A stretch of DNA of 45,944 nucleotides from a virus, in IMG/VR virus record IMGVR_UViG_3300027970_000046, positions 1 to 45,944 of that record; one strand, written 5' to 3'. The notes under the pieces are model-generated. The model searched no databases. It was not told the DNA's origin and was given only the letters and a program-made list of their open reading frames with translations. Positions 45,407 through 45,944 of this stretch are shown piece after piece; within the stretch, counting starts at the first letter, position 1, and every line of letters begins with the position of its first letter. The position numbers were made by a program, and so were the translations under genes.

Positions 45407-45625
45407 ATGGATAAACTAGATTATGCGTTAAACGCAATTCGTAATTGTAATGCTTGCGAGGGTAAAGGTAATCTCTATTGGGGAAATGGTGATGACTATG
45501 ATTTTGAAACTTGCGAGTGTAATCCCTATGAACTAATCTTAGATGATGACGGAGATGTTATTTGGGACAATGGTTTGCTAAGCGAACCTGAATTGGCTAT
45601 CTTTGGAAATAGAGAGGCTAACTAA
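45407..45625 (+). CDS. CxxCxGxG zinc protein, acidic
   Basis: This 72-residue protein has CNACEGKG (residues 14-21) and ETCEC, the DnaJ-type Cys plan, followed by a very acidic tail (LILDDDGDVIWDNG). It is paralogous to the 36-residue protein at 42936-43046. ATG follows AGAAGGAAAGAAAA. Function unknown; such mini-proteins can bind zinc and could inhibit a host protein. Confidence 0.75.
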   Translation: MDKLDYALNAIRNCNACEGKGNLYWGNGDDYDFETCECNPYELILDDDGDVIWDNGLLSEPELAIFGNREAN

Positions 45626-45626
45626 A

Positions 45627-45926
45627 ATGGGAAGTAATTTCGCAACAGAAATGGCAGACGGAACTCTTGCTGAATTGGGTATCCAATTAGATATTGAAAC
45701 ACAGATAGCAATTCACTTATCTGCTAATCACTACCCGCCAATTCCTAAAACTATGGTTCAGCCTTGTATTGAAGCAATTGACGCCGTAAATGACTTAGGG
45801 CTATGGGACTTAGAAATACCTATGCCTGAAGGAATAACCTATAAGGGTTTGACTACTGCCCCTGCTTGGGCTATTGTTGAACAACACCACCTTGATGCGT
45901 GGCTTATTGAAAGAGAGGAATACTAA
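45627..45926 (+). CDS. unknown early protein
   Basis: The product has 99 residues from ATG 45627, one base after the previous stop; an in-frame TTG upstream lies in that gene. It reads MGSNFATEMADGTLAELGIQ, then LDIETQIAIHLSANHYPPIP and a helical, Trp-containing end. Function unknown. Confidence 0.7.
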   Translation: MGSNFATEMADGTLAELGIQLDIETQIAIHLSANHYPPIPKTMVQPCIEAIDAVNDLGLWDLEIPMPEGITYKGLTTAPAWAIVEQHHLDAWLIEREEY

Positions 45927-45927
45927 A

Positions 45928-45944
45928 ATGGAATATAACTATGT
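45928..45944 (+). CDS. start of a further early gene (partial)
   Basis: ATG 45928 follows the TAA of the preceding gene by one base, with AAGAGAGGAA upstream. Five codons (MEYNY) are visible before the window ends. Confidence 0.5.

Overview
This window is part of the genome of an AT-rich, long-tailed siphovirus with an HK97-type head. A host in the Actinobacteria, for example a freshwater low-GC lineage, is an inference. It rests on four early promoters that match the actinobacterial PafBC/RecA-NDp pattern, on many apparently leaderless genes (a -10 box 6-8 bases before ATG), and on the head and tail gene style. No integrase, repressor or terminase is visible here, so lifestyle is open. The terminase and replication genes presumably lie outside the window.

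Layout. Positions 1-23,294 (minus strand, read right to left): class II ribonucleotide reductase (nrdJ), an HNH endonuclease, a 1,202-residue structural protein, a small unknown, portal, a protease fused to scaffold, major capsid protein, a mini-protein copied from the capsid N-arm, five connector/neck/terminator genes, tail tube, two tail assembly chaperones, and a tape measure of more than 2,400 residues that runs off the left edge. Positions 23,457-40,814 (minus) hold about 23 tail fibre, baseplate and adhesin genes built from repeated cassettes. This block is interrupted by a lone plus-strand secreted lysozyme-like gene (28,914-29,465), closed by a bidirectional terminator, and by an HNH gene. 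Positions 40,815-42,650 carry a candidate small RNA, a third HNH gene, a holin-like membrane protein and small zinc-ribbon proteins. Positions 42,650-45,944 hold divergent clusters of very small early-type genes around a dense control region (about 43,430-43,840). That region has DnaA-box-like sequences, CRP/GlxR-like palindromes and repeated leader motifs; three of the four PafBC-type promoters and the second DnaA-box cluster lie in or near it and further right at 45.0-45.4 kb.

How it works together. The right end looks like an early, damage-responsive switch and a possible replication origin. The left part is the virion factory. The late region is not one simple operon: extended -10 promoters (TGnTATAAT) stand before about twenty genes, so output may be set gene by gene. 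In the tail chaperone locus, a terminator, a weak promoter, a gene duplication and a second promoter appear to replace the usual G/GT frameshift. The strongest leads are the PafBC-type early promoters, the duplicated chaperone genes, the capsid-arm mini-protein, the CRP-like palindromes beside DnaA boxes, and a gene that seems to start at ATT next to an HNH insertion.
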